Assembly (NCBI GenBank): GCA_023266715.1
Contig: JAHFPK010000033.1
Span: 1-11,810 of the forward strand
Reading direction: 5' to 3'
DNA from: Hyphomicrobiales bacterium
Lineage (GTDB): Bacteria; Pseudomonadota; Alphaproteobacteria; Rhizobiales; Aestuariivirgaceae
DNA: 11,810 bases
Below the pieces are notes generated by a model. That model was not told where the DNA came from and did not search any database. It saw only the letters and a list, made by a program, of their open reading frames with translations. The translations under genes were made by a program, and so were the position numbers. The first letter of the stretch is position 1, and every line of letters starts with the position of its first letter. This document shows, piece by piece, positions 5,502-11,810 of this stretch.

Positions 5502-7409
5502 TTATGCGGCTTGCACCTGCGTTTGCGCCTGCTTTGTTGACAGCGGTATCCATGCGGTGAACGTGGCCCCTTTGCCAAGTCCGCCATTCACCTTCAAGCC
5601 ACCGCCGTGCTGTTCAAGAACCTGAACGACTGCGGGTAGGCCAAGCCCGGTCCCAAAACTTTTCGTTGTGAAAAGTGGCTCAAATATTTTTGTGATGTGC
5701 TCCTCGGCAATACCCGGCCCGCAATCACCAACTTCCATCTCAATGCCGCGCTCGCTTTGCCGCGTAACAATGGTAATCTTGGGCTCTTGAGTTGCGAATT
5801 TCGCAGGCTCATCGCCCTTGCCGACCATCGCTTCCGAGGCATTGGTCATAAGATTGATCAGCACACGGCTCAATCGATTTTGATCGAAGGGAACAGATAC
5901 GCCATCCAGTCCGAGATCGCACTCAACGGCAACGGCAGTCGGCAGATTTTGTGCCTCTTCTTCGACAAGCTTGATCACCCAATTGTCGAAATTGCACTCC
6001 TTGTACTCCAACTGGTGGGACTTGGCGTAATCCAGAAACTGCGTAATCACCGCATCGCAGCGTGCAACCGAACTATTAATGCGCAGCAATTGCGTCTCCA
6101 CATTGACGGAAATGCCAGAAAGTTTTCGCTTAAGCAAGAATGCTGATGTCCTGACGGCGGACAAGGGGTTGCGAAGTTCATGGGCGACGGTTGCAACCAA
6201 TTGCCCCATCAGTGCAAGTTTGCCCTTTTTGATGATTTCGTCCTGCGCTTCGTGAAGCTGTTTCATGTTTTCCGCAAGATCGACATTAAGCCGGGTAATC
6301 TCATCGTTCACGCGCTGCAGGGCCACTGCACTTTCCTTCATCTCATGAGCCCTTTTGATGTTGGTGCGGTGCCAGCCCAGGCTAAGGAGCGTCAAGAGCC
6401 CCAACGCCAAGTAGGAGCCATGCTCAAAGTCTCTTTTTGCCCAGAATTGCGCGTCCGAATAATACTCCGCCACGGGATATTTCATGTGCAATTGCCACTT
6501 GCCGCGCGCGTCATTGGTATCGACGACCGCCGTTTCCGAAAAAATTGTGGAAGAAACCGGAAAGGAATCCGCTGCGTGCAGCATCAATTTTATGTTTTTA
6601 TTGCGGGGCAATGGCACCGAAATATATTCTGCGAGTGGGCTGATCAGGGAATAATTTTCGCTGCCGGTTATGCCGCGCAGGACGCTGCTGAGAATGATCG
6701 CTGAAACACTGCCCGCCAGCTTTCCGTCCTGATCAAAATACGGAACTGAAAATACCAGACCCGCTTTATCGCCATCCAGCTTTGGCTTTATGGTCTTGGT
6801 ATTGTCACTGGTAATTATTTCAGGCCCGCTGATCATCGGCACGGCGGAGGTTTTCAGTCTTGCGATATCCGGATAGTTTATTTTGAACCATTGCAATTGC
6901 TTTTGCATTTGCTGGAATTCGGGAAGTCGGGATGCCGGTGGAAATGAAGAAGAGGTGGAGACAGATGCGCTGCCAGAAATTTTTGAGCGGGGTAGAATTT
7001 GATCAAGCATCAAAATTGGTTCTTCGGCTCTGCCCGTTACTAAATCCAGATTATTGGCATCAAAATTAACCGGAACAATGTAAACTTTCGCGACGTCGAC
7101 ATTCTTGGCAAGATTGTTATAGACCTGTTGGATCGTTTCCTGGCCGTCAATGCCGAGATTGTGGCCGTGGCGCTCAATTTTGCGCACGCTTGGCAAAAAA
7201 CTGAGAGTGCCAAGATTGTCGTTGAGGGCGGAAAAGAATGAATTCACCCTTTTGGTGTAATCCTCGGACTTGATTTGTTGGGATTCAATATAGTGTTGCC
7301 AGGCGTTCAGATATTGCCGGTTTGCCTCAATGCGCACCCCGAGGCTAAGGAGCATCCCCGCCATGAGAATCGCCAAATATCCCATTTGGGCGGAAGGCGC
7401 TATTCGCAA
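5502..7409 (-). CDS. Membrane-bound sensor histidine kinase, orphan in this window
   Basis: This 635-residue kinase has a first membrane segment at about residues 9-26 and a periplasmic sensor region of about 300 residues. A second membrane segment (about 331-346) is followed by a coiled coil (about 355-395), a HisKA domain with the H-box VAHELRNPL (His410 as phosphoacceptor) and an HATPase_c domain. The latter shows the N-box NLMTNASEA (519-527), the G1 box GDCGPGI (561-567) and TTKSFGTGLGL (581-591). The layout and the GLVFSVPYFDQDGKLAGSV stretch (217-235) suggest a double-Cache-type extracytoplasmic ligand sensor, as in DctB-like kinases, but this is inference. A Ser-rich segment (about 145-160) interrupts the sensor. 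No PAS, HAMP or receiver domain is visible and no response regulator gene is in the window, so the partner and output are unknown. The start is a TTG at 7409 with a strong Shine-Dalgarno; an ATG at 7385 lacks one. Confidence 0.92.
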   Translation of the reverse strand: MRIAPSAQMGYLAILMAGMLLSLGVRIEANRQYLNAWQHYIESQQIKSEDYTKRVNSFFSALNDNLGTLSFLPSVRKIERHGHNLGIDGQETIQQVYNNLAKNVDVAKVYIVPVNFDANNLDLVTGRAEEPILMLDQILPRSKISGSASVSTSSSFPPASRLPEFQQMQKQLQWFKINYPDIARLKTSAVPMISGPEIITSDNTKTIKPKLDGDKAGLVFSVPYFDQDGKLAGSVSAIILSSVLRGITGSENYSLISPLAEYISVPLPRNKNIKLMLHAADSFPVSSTIFSETAVVDTNDARGKWQLHMKYPVAEYYSDAQFWAKRDFEHGSYLALGLLTLLSLGWHRTNIKRAHEMKESAVALQRVNDEITRLNVDLAENMKQLHEAQDEIIKKGKLALMGQLVATVAHELRNPLSAVRTSAFLLKRKLSGISVNVETQLLRINSSVARCDAVITQFLDYAKSHQLEYKECNFDNWVIKLVEEEAQNLPTAVAVECDLGLDGVSVPFDQNRLSRVLINLMTNASEAMVGKGDEPAKFATQEPKITIVTRQSERGIEMEVGDCGPGIAEEHITKIFEPLFTTKSFGTGLGLPAVVQVLEQHGGGLKVNGGLGKGATFTAWIPLSTKQAQTQVQAA

Positions 7410-7413
7410 TTTT

Positions 7414-7420
7414 CTCTCCC
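7414..7420 (-). promoter_or_regulatory. Shine-Dalgarno supporting a TTG start of the histidine kinase
   Basis: On the minus strand GGGAGAG (7420 down to 7414) ends 4 nt before the TTG at 7409, with its GGAG core 6 nt away. The in-frame ATG at 7385 has no comparable purine tract. TTG initiation keeps eight extra residues before the first membrane helix. Confidence 0.65.
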
Positions 7421-7500
7421 GAGAATGATAGGCGCCGTAGATTGGTTCCCTTGCAGTTAAAATCGGGTTAAATCCGTAATGGGTTCATAAATTTAGCCGT

Positions 7501-7529
7501 TTGACGTAAGCTTGGCATGCCGCTTAACT
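7501..7529 (+). promoter_or_regulatory. Possible pccB promoter
   Basis: TTGACG (7501-7506) is a good -35 hexamer, five of six to consensus. It is followed after 17 nt by a poor -10-like TTAACT (7524-7529). The 8-bp palindrome GGCATGCC (7514-7521) lies in the spacer. A transcript starting here would have a leader of only about 15 nt before ATG 7552, with the GGAG at 7541 still inside it. A second weak pair (TTGCAG 7451, CGTAAT 7475) lies further up. The pccB-kinase gap of 142 nt otherwise holds nothing I can name. Confidence 0.3.
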
Positions 7530-7551
7530 GGCCCGCGGACGGAGAGGGTTT

Positions 7552-9084
7552 ATGCAGGAAATTCTAGCAAAATTGAAACTGCGCCGGGCAGAAGCCCGGG
7601 CGGGTGGGGGAGAAAAACGTACAAACGCCCAGCACGCCCGCGGAAAGCTTACCGCCCGGGAGCGCATTGACCTTCTTGTCGATGAAGGCTCCTTCGAAGA
7701 ATTTGACATGTTCGTTGAGCATCGCAGCACTGATTTCGGCATGGAGAAATCGAAAATTCCCGGTGATGGCGTGATTACGGGCTGGGGAACTGTAAATGGC
7801 CGGGTGATCTATGTTTTTGCCAAGGACTTTACGGTTTTTGGCGGTTCGCTCTCGGAATCCCATGCCCGCAAGATCACCAAGATCCAGGATATGGCATTGC
7901 AGAATCACGCTCCCATTATCGGCCTTTTTGATGCCGGCGGGGCCCGCATTCAGGAAGGCGTGAACGCCCTTGGCGGCTATGGCGAGGTGTTTCAGCGCAA
8001 TGTATTGGCCTCCGGTGTCATCCCCCAGATCTCCGTGATCATGGGTCCCTGCGCGGGCGGCGATGTCTATTCTCCAGCCATGACCGATTTTATCTTCATG
8101 GTGCGCGATACGAGCTACATGTTCGTGACCGGCCCTGATGTGGTAAAAACCGTCACCAATGAAACCGTGACCGCCGAGGAACTCGGTGGGGCCTCGGTTC
8201 ATACCACCAAATCCTCCATTGCTGACAAGGGCTATGACAACGATGTTGAAGCCCTACTGCAAATGCGCCGCCTGATTGATTTCCTGCCGTCATCCAACAC
8301 CGATCCCCTTCCTGAAATTCCCAGTTTTGATGACACCGAGCGAATCGACATGTCACTCGATACGCTCATTCCGGCCAATCCAAACCAGCCCTATGACATG
8401 AAGGAATTGATCCACAAGATTGCCGACGAGGGTGATTTCTTTGAAATTCAGGAAGCCCATGCCAAGAACATCATTGTTGGTTTTGCGCGGCTGGGCGGGC
8501 GCACCATTGGCGTTGTCGCCAACCAGCCCTTGGTATTGGCTGGTGTTTTGGACAGCGATGCCGGGCGCAAGGCCGCGCGCTTCGTGCGCTTCTGCGACTG
8601 TTTCAATATTCCCATCGTTACCTTCGTCGATGTTCCTGGCTTTCTTCCCGGCACCGCGCAGGAATATGGCGGCCTGATCAAACACGGCGCCAAGCTGCTG
8701 TTTGCCTTTGCCGAAGCAACGGTGCCAAAAATCACGCTTATCACGCGAAAGGCCTATGGTGGCGCCTACGTTGTTATGTCGTCCAAGCATTTGCGCGGCG
8801 ACTTGAACTATGCCTGGCCGTCCGCCGAAATTGCCGTGATGGGTTCGCGCGGTGCCGCCGAGATTCTTTATCGCAGCGAGCTCGGCGACAAGGATAAGAT
8901 CGCGGCGCGCGTGAAAGACTATGAGGATCGATTTGCCAATCCATTCGTGGCTGCTGAACGTGGGTTCCTTGATGAAATAATAATGCCCCACTCAACCAGA
9001 AAACGCATGGCTCGGGCCCTTGATATGCTTCGTCACAAGGAATTGAATAACCCTTGGAAGAAGCACGATAATATTCCACTTTGA
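7552..9084 (+). CDS. pccB: Propionyl-CoA carboxylase, beta (carboxyltransferase) subunit
   Basis: The 510-residue protein has the length and full pattern of acyl-CoA carboxylase beta subunits of the propionyl-CoA type. The N-terminal ARGKLTARERIDLLVDEGSFEE is followed by two crotonase-like carboxyltransferase halves. The first contains FDAGGARIQEG (126-136) and the oxyanion-hole loop GPCAGGDVYSPA (165-176). The second contains FVDVPGFLPGTAQE (358-371), the KAYGGAYVVMSS loop (400-411) and AWPSAEIAVMG (421-431). It transfers carboxyl from biotin on the alpha subunit to propionyl-CoA, giving methylmalonyl-CoA in the cytoplasm. Substrate preference is inferred from family resemblance; acetyl- or methylcrotonyl-CoA variants are less likely. 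The biotin-carrying alpha subunit, epimerase and mutase are not in the window and must lie elsewhere. GGAG (7541-7544) sits 7 nt before the ATG. The gene is followed at 10 nt by cfa. Confidence 0.93.
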   Translation: MQEILAKLKLRRAEARAGGGEKRTNAQHARGKLTARERIDLLVDEGSFEEFDMFVEHRSTDFGMEKSKIPGDGVITGWGTVNGRVIYVFAKDFTVFGGSLSESHARKITKIQDMALQNHAPIIGLFDAGGARIQEGVNALGGYGEVFQRNVLASGVIPQISVIMGPCAGGDVYSPAMTDFIFMVRDTSYMFVTGPDVVKTVTNETVTAEELGGASVHTTKSSIADKGYDNDVEALLQMRRLIDFLPSSNTDPLPEIPSFDDTERIDMSLDTLIPANPNQPYDMKELIHKIADEGDFFEIQEAHAKNIIVGFARLGGRTIGVVANQPLVLAGVLDSDAGRKAARFVRFCDCFNIPIVTFVDVPGFLPGTAQEYGGLIKHGAKLLFAFAEATVPKITLITRKAYGGAYVVMSSKHLRGDLNYAWPSAEIAVMGSRGAAEILYRSELGDKDKIAARVKDYEDRFANPFVAAERGFLDEIIMPHSTRKRMARALDMLRHKELNNPWKKHDNIPL

Positions 9085-9088
9085 GGAG
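9083..9088 (+). promoter_or_regulatory. cfa ribosome binding site overlapping the pccB stop codon
   Basis: GAGGAG at 9083-9088 overlaps the TGA stop of pccB (9082-9084) and lies 6 nt before the cfa ATG at 9095. This arrangement favours translational coupling of the two genes. Confidence 0.7.
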
Positions 9089-9094
9089 ACAGGA

Positions 9095-10309
9095 ATGCAT
9101 TTGCTCAAAACTTTGCTGACGCGTTTTGTGCAAGTTGGAACCTTGCTTGTGGTGGATGCCGATGGCAATTCCCATGTTTTTACCGGACCAAGGCCGGGGC
9201 CAAAGGTTGGCATTCGGCTGCTGGACAAGAAACTCTACCGCGCCCTTTTCCTCCATCCGGAATTGCATGCGGGCGAGGCCTATATGGATGGCACGCTGGT
9301 GATGGAAGGCTGCACCATCCGCGAATTTCTGGAATTTGCCGAGATCAATGGCAGCAATTTGCGCAAACATCCTCTGCAGAAGGTGCTTCAAAAGAGTTTG
9401 AAAGGCATTCGCAAGCTGCACCAGCGCAATGATGCCAAATCCGCTCGCGCCCATGTGCACCATCACTATGATCTTTCTAATGAATTGTACAAATCCTTCC
9501 TCGACACGGACATGCATTATTCCTGCGCATACTTTGCCGGTGAAAAGGACACGCTCGAAGTGGCTCAGCAAAACAAGCTGCGTCACATTGCAGCGAAGCT
9601 GGATTTGAAACCCGGCCAGCGTGTTCTGGATATTGGCTGCGGCTGGGGCGGCATGGCGCTTTATCTGGCAGCAGCAGCGGATGTGGAGGTTCTGGGTGTT
9701 ACCCTTTCAACCGAGCAATTGGCCCTGGCGCGCCAGCGCGCAATAGAACGCGGCCTCGACAATCGTGTGCGTTTTGAACTGATGGACTATCGCGACGTTG
9801 AGGGCCCGTTTGACCGCATTGTTTCGGTCGGCATGTTTGAACATGTGGGGATTGTCCATTACGATGAATTTTTTACCAAGGTGCGCGATCTCTTAAAACC
9901 CGATGGTGTGGCGCTTTTGCATTCGATTGGCCGCAGAAGCGGACCCAGCGCTACTAGCGCCTGGATACGGAAATACATTTTTCCCGGCGGCTATTCGCCC
10001 GCCCTTTCGGAAGCCTTGGCCAGTGTCGAACGCAGCAAGCTGTGGGTGACTGATATTGAAATCTTGCGTCTGCATTACGCCAAAACCTTACGCGCCTGGG
10101 AGCAGCGTTTTCAGGCCAACCGCAAAAAGATCATGTCTTTCATGGACGAGCGCTTCTGCCGCATGTGGGAGTTTTATCTCATCGGCAGCGAATTGAGTTT
10201 TAGCCATGGTTCGCACATGGTATTCCAGATACAGCTTGCGAAGGGACGTGAAACCTTGCCCATCACGCGCGATTACATGGCGCGCGCCGAGGCGAAACTA
10301 AAAGCCTAA
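9095..10309 (+). CDS. cfa: Cyclopropane-fatty-acyl-phospholipid synthase
   Basis: This 404-residue SAM-dependent enzyme adds a methylene bridge across cis double bonds of phospholipid acyl chains at the inner membrane. A small N-terminal domain (about 1-115) contains GEAYMDGTL and is the type that contacts lipid. The catalytic domain follows with HHYDLSNELY (123-132), DMHYSCAYF (139-147) and the SAM-binding LDIGCGWGGMALY (178-190). Residues Cys144, Glu249 (VGMFEHVG), His276 (LLHSIG) and Tyr328 (LHYAKTL) fall in the motifs that hold the E. coli active-site and bicarbonate ligands; this correspondence is by eye. A C-terminal WEFYLIGSELSF completes the family pattern. Length is close to E. coli Cfa (382). 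Cyclopropanation usually increases on entry to stationary phase or under acid stress. The gene is 10 nt after pccB, so probably cotranscribed, and its TAA overlaps the end of convergent rimO. Confidence 0.94.
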   Translation: MHLLKTLLTRFVQVGTLLVVDADGNSHVFTGPRPGPKVGIRLLDKKLYRALFLHPELHAGEAYMDGTLVMEGCTIREFLEFAEINGSNLRKHPLQKVLQKSLKGIRKLHQRNDAKSARAHVHHHYDLSNELYKSFLDTDMHYSCAYFAGEKDTLEVAQQNKLRHIAAKLDLKPGQRVLDIGCGWGGMALYLAAAADVEVLGVTLSTEQLALARQRAIERGLDNRVRFELMDYRDVEGPFDRIVSVGMFEHVGIVHYDEFFTKVRDLLKPDGVALLHSIGRRSGPSATSAWIRKYIFPGGYSPALSEALASVERSKLWVTDIEILRLHYAKTLRAWEQRFQANRKKIMSFMDERFCRMWEFYLIGSELSFSHGSHMVFQIQLAKGRETLPITRDYMARAEAKLKA

Positions 10310-11631
10310 ATCACTTCGCCGACGAGGTCATATTCTTCAGCCTCGACAATGCAGGCACGAACCATGTCTCCGGGTTTCAGCGCGGTTTCGCCGGGCAGGA
10401 ACACGTTGCCGTCAATTTCTGGTGCATCCCACGGCGAGCGGGCGACGGCTTCCTCATTTTCCAAATCGATGGAATCAACCAGCACATCAATCTCGCGGCC
10501 AACCTTGGATTGGAAAATTTCAGCGGATATGTTCTGCTGTGCTTCCATGAAGCGGTGGTAGCGTTCGGCTTTCACTTCATCGGACACCTGAGGCAGGCCC
10601 AAATCATTGGCCTTCGCGCCTGATACGGGCTCATATTTGAAACAGCCCACTCGCTCCAGTCGCGCCTCTTTCAGCCACGACAACAGATATTCGAAGTCTG
10701 CTTCCGTTTCGCCGGGAAAGCCAACGATGAAGGTGGAGCGAATGGCGATGTCCGGGCAGATTTTCCGCCAGGATGCCAAGCGGTCCAGAGCTTTTTCTTG
10801 ATTGGCCGGGCGTTTCATCGCCTTCAAAACACCGGGTGCCGCGTGCTGGAAGGGAATATCGAGATAGGGCAGAATTTTGCCCTCGGCCATGAGCTGGATT
10901 ACATCATCCACATGGGGGTAGGGATAAACGTAATGCATACGCACCCAAGCACCCAGATCGCCAAGCTCTTTGGCCATGTCATAAAACTTGGCGCGCACCT
11001 CGCGGCCACGGAATTTGCTCGTGGCATATTTCGTGTCAACACCATAGGCAGACGTGTCCTGGCTGATCACCAGCAATTCTTTCACGCCGGCTTTCACCAG
11101 GCGTTCGGCCTCGTAGAGCACGGAAGCAACGGGCCGTGAGACCAGATCGCCGCGGATTGATGGAATAATGCAGAAGGAACAGCGGTTGTTGCAACCCTCT
11201 GAGATTTTCAAATAGGCGTAATGCTTCGGCGTAAGGCGCAAACCCTGCGGCGGCAAAAGATCGAATTTTGGGTCATGCACCGGGGGCAGGGCGTTGTGAA
11301 CCGCACCCACAACCGCCTCATACTGGTGCGGGCCGGTGATGGCCAGAACGCCGGGATGGGTGGCACGAATGGCGTCAGCCTCAACCCCATAGCAGCCGGT
11401 GACAATAACCCGCCCGTTCTCCTCCATGGCCTCCCCGATGGCAGCAAGGCTTTCAGCCTTGGCACTATCGAGAAATCCGCAGGTGTTGACCAGCACCACA
11501 TCGGCATCATCATAGCCCGGCGCAATCAAATAGCCTTCAGCGCGAAGCTGGGTCAAAATACGCTCGGAGTCCACCAGCGCCTTGGGACAACCGAGCGAAA
11601 CGAGGCCGACTTTGGGGACATGTGTGTTCAT
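10306..11631 (-). CDS. rimO: Ribosomal protein S12 methylthiotransferase RimO
   Basis: From the ATG at 11631 the product is 441 residues, the same length as E. coli RimO. The frame extends to a TTG at 11700, but those 23 residues are unlike the family. The N-terminal MTTase domain carries its three cluster cysteines: VSLGCPKALVDSE (Cys15), NTCGF (Cys51) and TGCYG (Cys80). The radical-SAM signature EGCNNRCSFC provides Cys147, Cys151 and Cys154 for the second [4Fe-4S] cluster, followed by IIPSIRG. A C-terminal TRAM domain (about 375-441) ends in EYDLVGEVI. The PKALVDSE and IPSIRGDLVSRP patterns point to RimO rather than MiaB. It methylthiolates the conserved Asp of ribosomal protein S12. The 5' leader has no strong Shine-Dalgarno. 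The TAG stop at 10306-10308 overlaps the end of cfa on the other strand. Confidence 0.95.
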   Translation of the reverse strand: MNTHVPKVGLVSLGCPKALVDSERILTQLRAEGYLIAPGYDDADVVLVNTCGFLDSAKAESLAAIGEAMEENGRVIVTGCYGVEADAIRATHPGVLAITGPHQYEAVVGAVHNALPPVHDPKFDLLPPQGLRLTPKHYAYLKISEGCNNRCSFCIIPSIRGDLVSRPVASVLYEAERLVKAGVKELLVISQDTSAYGVDTKYATSKFRGREVRAKFYDMAKELGDLGAWVRMHYVYPYPHVDDVIQLMAEGKILPYLDIPFQHAAPGVLKAMKRPANQEKALDRLASWRKICPDIAIRSTFIVGFPGETEADFEYLLSWLKEARLERVGCFKYEPVSGAKANDLGLPQVSDEVKAERYHRFMEAQQNISAEIFQSKVGREIDVLVDSIDLENEEAVARSPWDAPEIDGNVFLPGETALKPGDMVRACIVEAEEYDLVGEVI

Positions 11632-11714
11632 AGCGGCGCTGTGTAGCGGAGAAGGCCCCAAAGGGCAAATAAGCCTCAAAATGATGTTTGGGCGAGCCAA
11701 AGCAGGCCAACGTG

Positions 11715-11743
11715 ATTATCAAATGGCGTCAAAAGATGGTTAA
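11715..11743 (-). promoter_or_regulatory. Probable sigma70-type promoter of rimO
   Basis: On the minus strand TTAACC (11743 down to 11738, four of six to consensus) is followed by an exact 17-nt spacer and GATAAT (11720 down to 11715, five of six). Transcription from about 11708 would give rimO a leader of roughly 75 nt. This is the best promoter-like sequence I found in the window. It is based on hexamers and spacing only. Confidence 0.45.
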
Positions 11744-11810
11744 AAAGTAAAGGGGCTTGAATTTCAGATTTCCGTGTACAACTTCTACAGTGTAACCGTG
11801 CTTGACGGCT

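Noticed and set aside
5697..6704. Plus-strand open frames opposite the histidine kinase
   Set aside because: They are the reverse-complement shadow of the HisKA/HATPase and sensor coding sequence, with no ribosome binding sites or protein motifs.
8353..8991. Long minus-strand open frames under pccB (also 7564-8202 and 8774-9586)
   Set aside because: They are antisense to a full-length, motif-complete carboxylase and CFA synthase, lack recognisable domains and have low-complexity, shadow-like compositions.
10291..10320. Intrinsic terminator between cfa and rimO
   Set aside because: The 6-bp GGCGAA/TTCGCC stem has an 18-nt loop, no T-run on either strand and lies inside coding sequence, so it is too weak to call.
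11632..11700. N-terminal extension of RimO from TTG 11700
   Set aside because: The extra 23 residues are not RimO-like, and starting at ATG 11631 gives the exact 441-residue family length. The predicted promoter leaves this stretch as leader.
1..11810. Mobile element, defence system, CRISPR array or prophage
   Set aside because: No transposase, integrase, nuclease, toxin-antitoxin pair, regularly spaced repeats or terminal inverted repeats were visible. All large genes are assignable to chromosomal families.

Overview
The window looks like chromosomal housekeeping DNA from an alphaproteobacterium. The main pointer is an ATP12-type F1-ATPase assembly chaperone, a family known essentially from Alphaproteobacteria and mitochondria. 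It is joined by a dedicated propionyl-CoA carboxylase beta chain, a CFA synthase and RimO. I cannot name a genus. Base composition is moderate: single 60-base lines I counted by eye gave about 53-62% G+C in pccB and rimO, and 38-45% in part of the histidine kinase. I saw no rRNA, tRNA, CRISPR array, insertion sequence, phage gene or attachment site.

Layout, left to right. (1) Positions 1-579 hold a glutathione S-transferase whose first residues lie outside the window. It meets tail to tail, with a 2-nt gap, a minus-strand FAD/NAD(P)-dependent monooxygenase-like flavoprotein (582-1814). (2) A 171-nt gap leads into a very compact plus-strand run: corA-type Mg2+ transporter (1986-2981), crcB fluoride channel (2981-3361), RluC-like pseudouridine synthase (3358-4341) and ATP12 chaperone (4338-5096). 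Each gene overlaps the next by 1 to 4 nt. A small exported protein of unknown function (5168-5488) follows. (3) A large minus-strand membrane histidine kinase (5502-7409) starts at a TTG codon with a good Shine-Dalgarno sequence and has no response regulator nearby. (4) Diverging from it, pccB (7552-9084) and cfa (9095-10309) form a two-gene unit in which the cfa ribosome binding site overlaps the pccB stop codon. (5) On the minus strand, rimO (start 11631, stop 10306) overlaps the end of cfa by 4 nt and has a plausible promoter at 11715-11743. The last ~70 bases of the window are non-coding as far as I can see.

How the genes fit together. The corA-rluC-atp12 run combines ion homeostasis, ribosome maturation and ATP synthase assembly, so shared expression rather than a shared pathway is the likely link. 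The pccB-cfa pair joins propionyl-CoA disposal to membrane-lipid cyclopropanation. The window is gene-dense, and all three convergent junctions have almost no room for terminators. I found no convincing novel system. The least explained items are the orphan sensor kinase, the small two-cysteine exported protein and the flavoprotein whose substrate is unknown.
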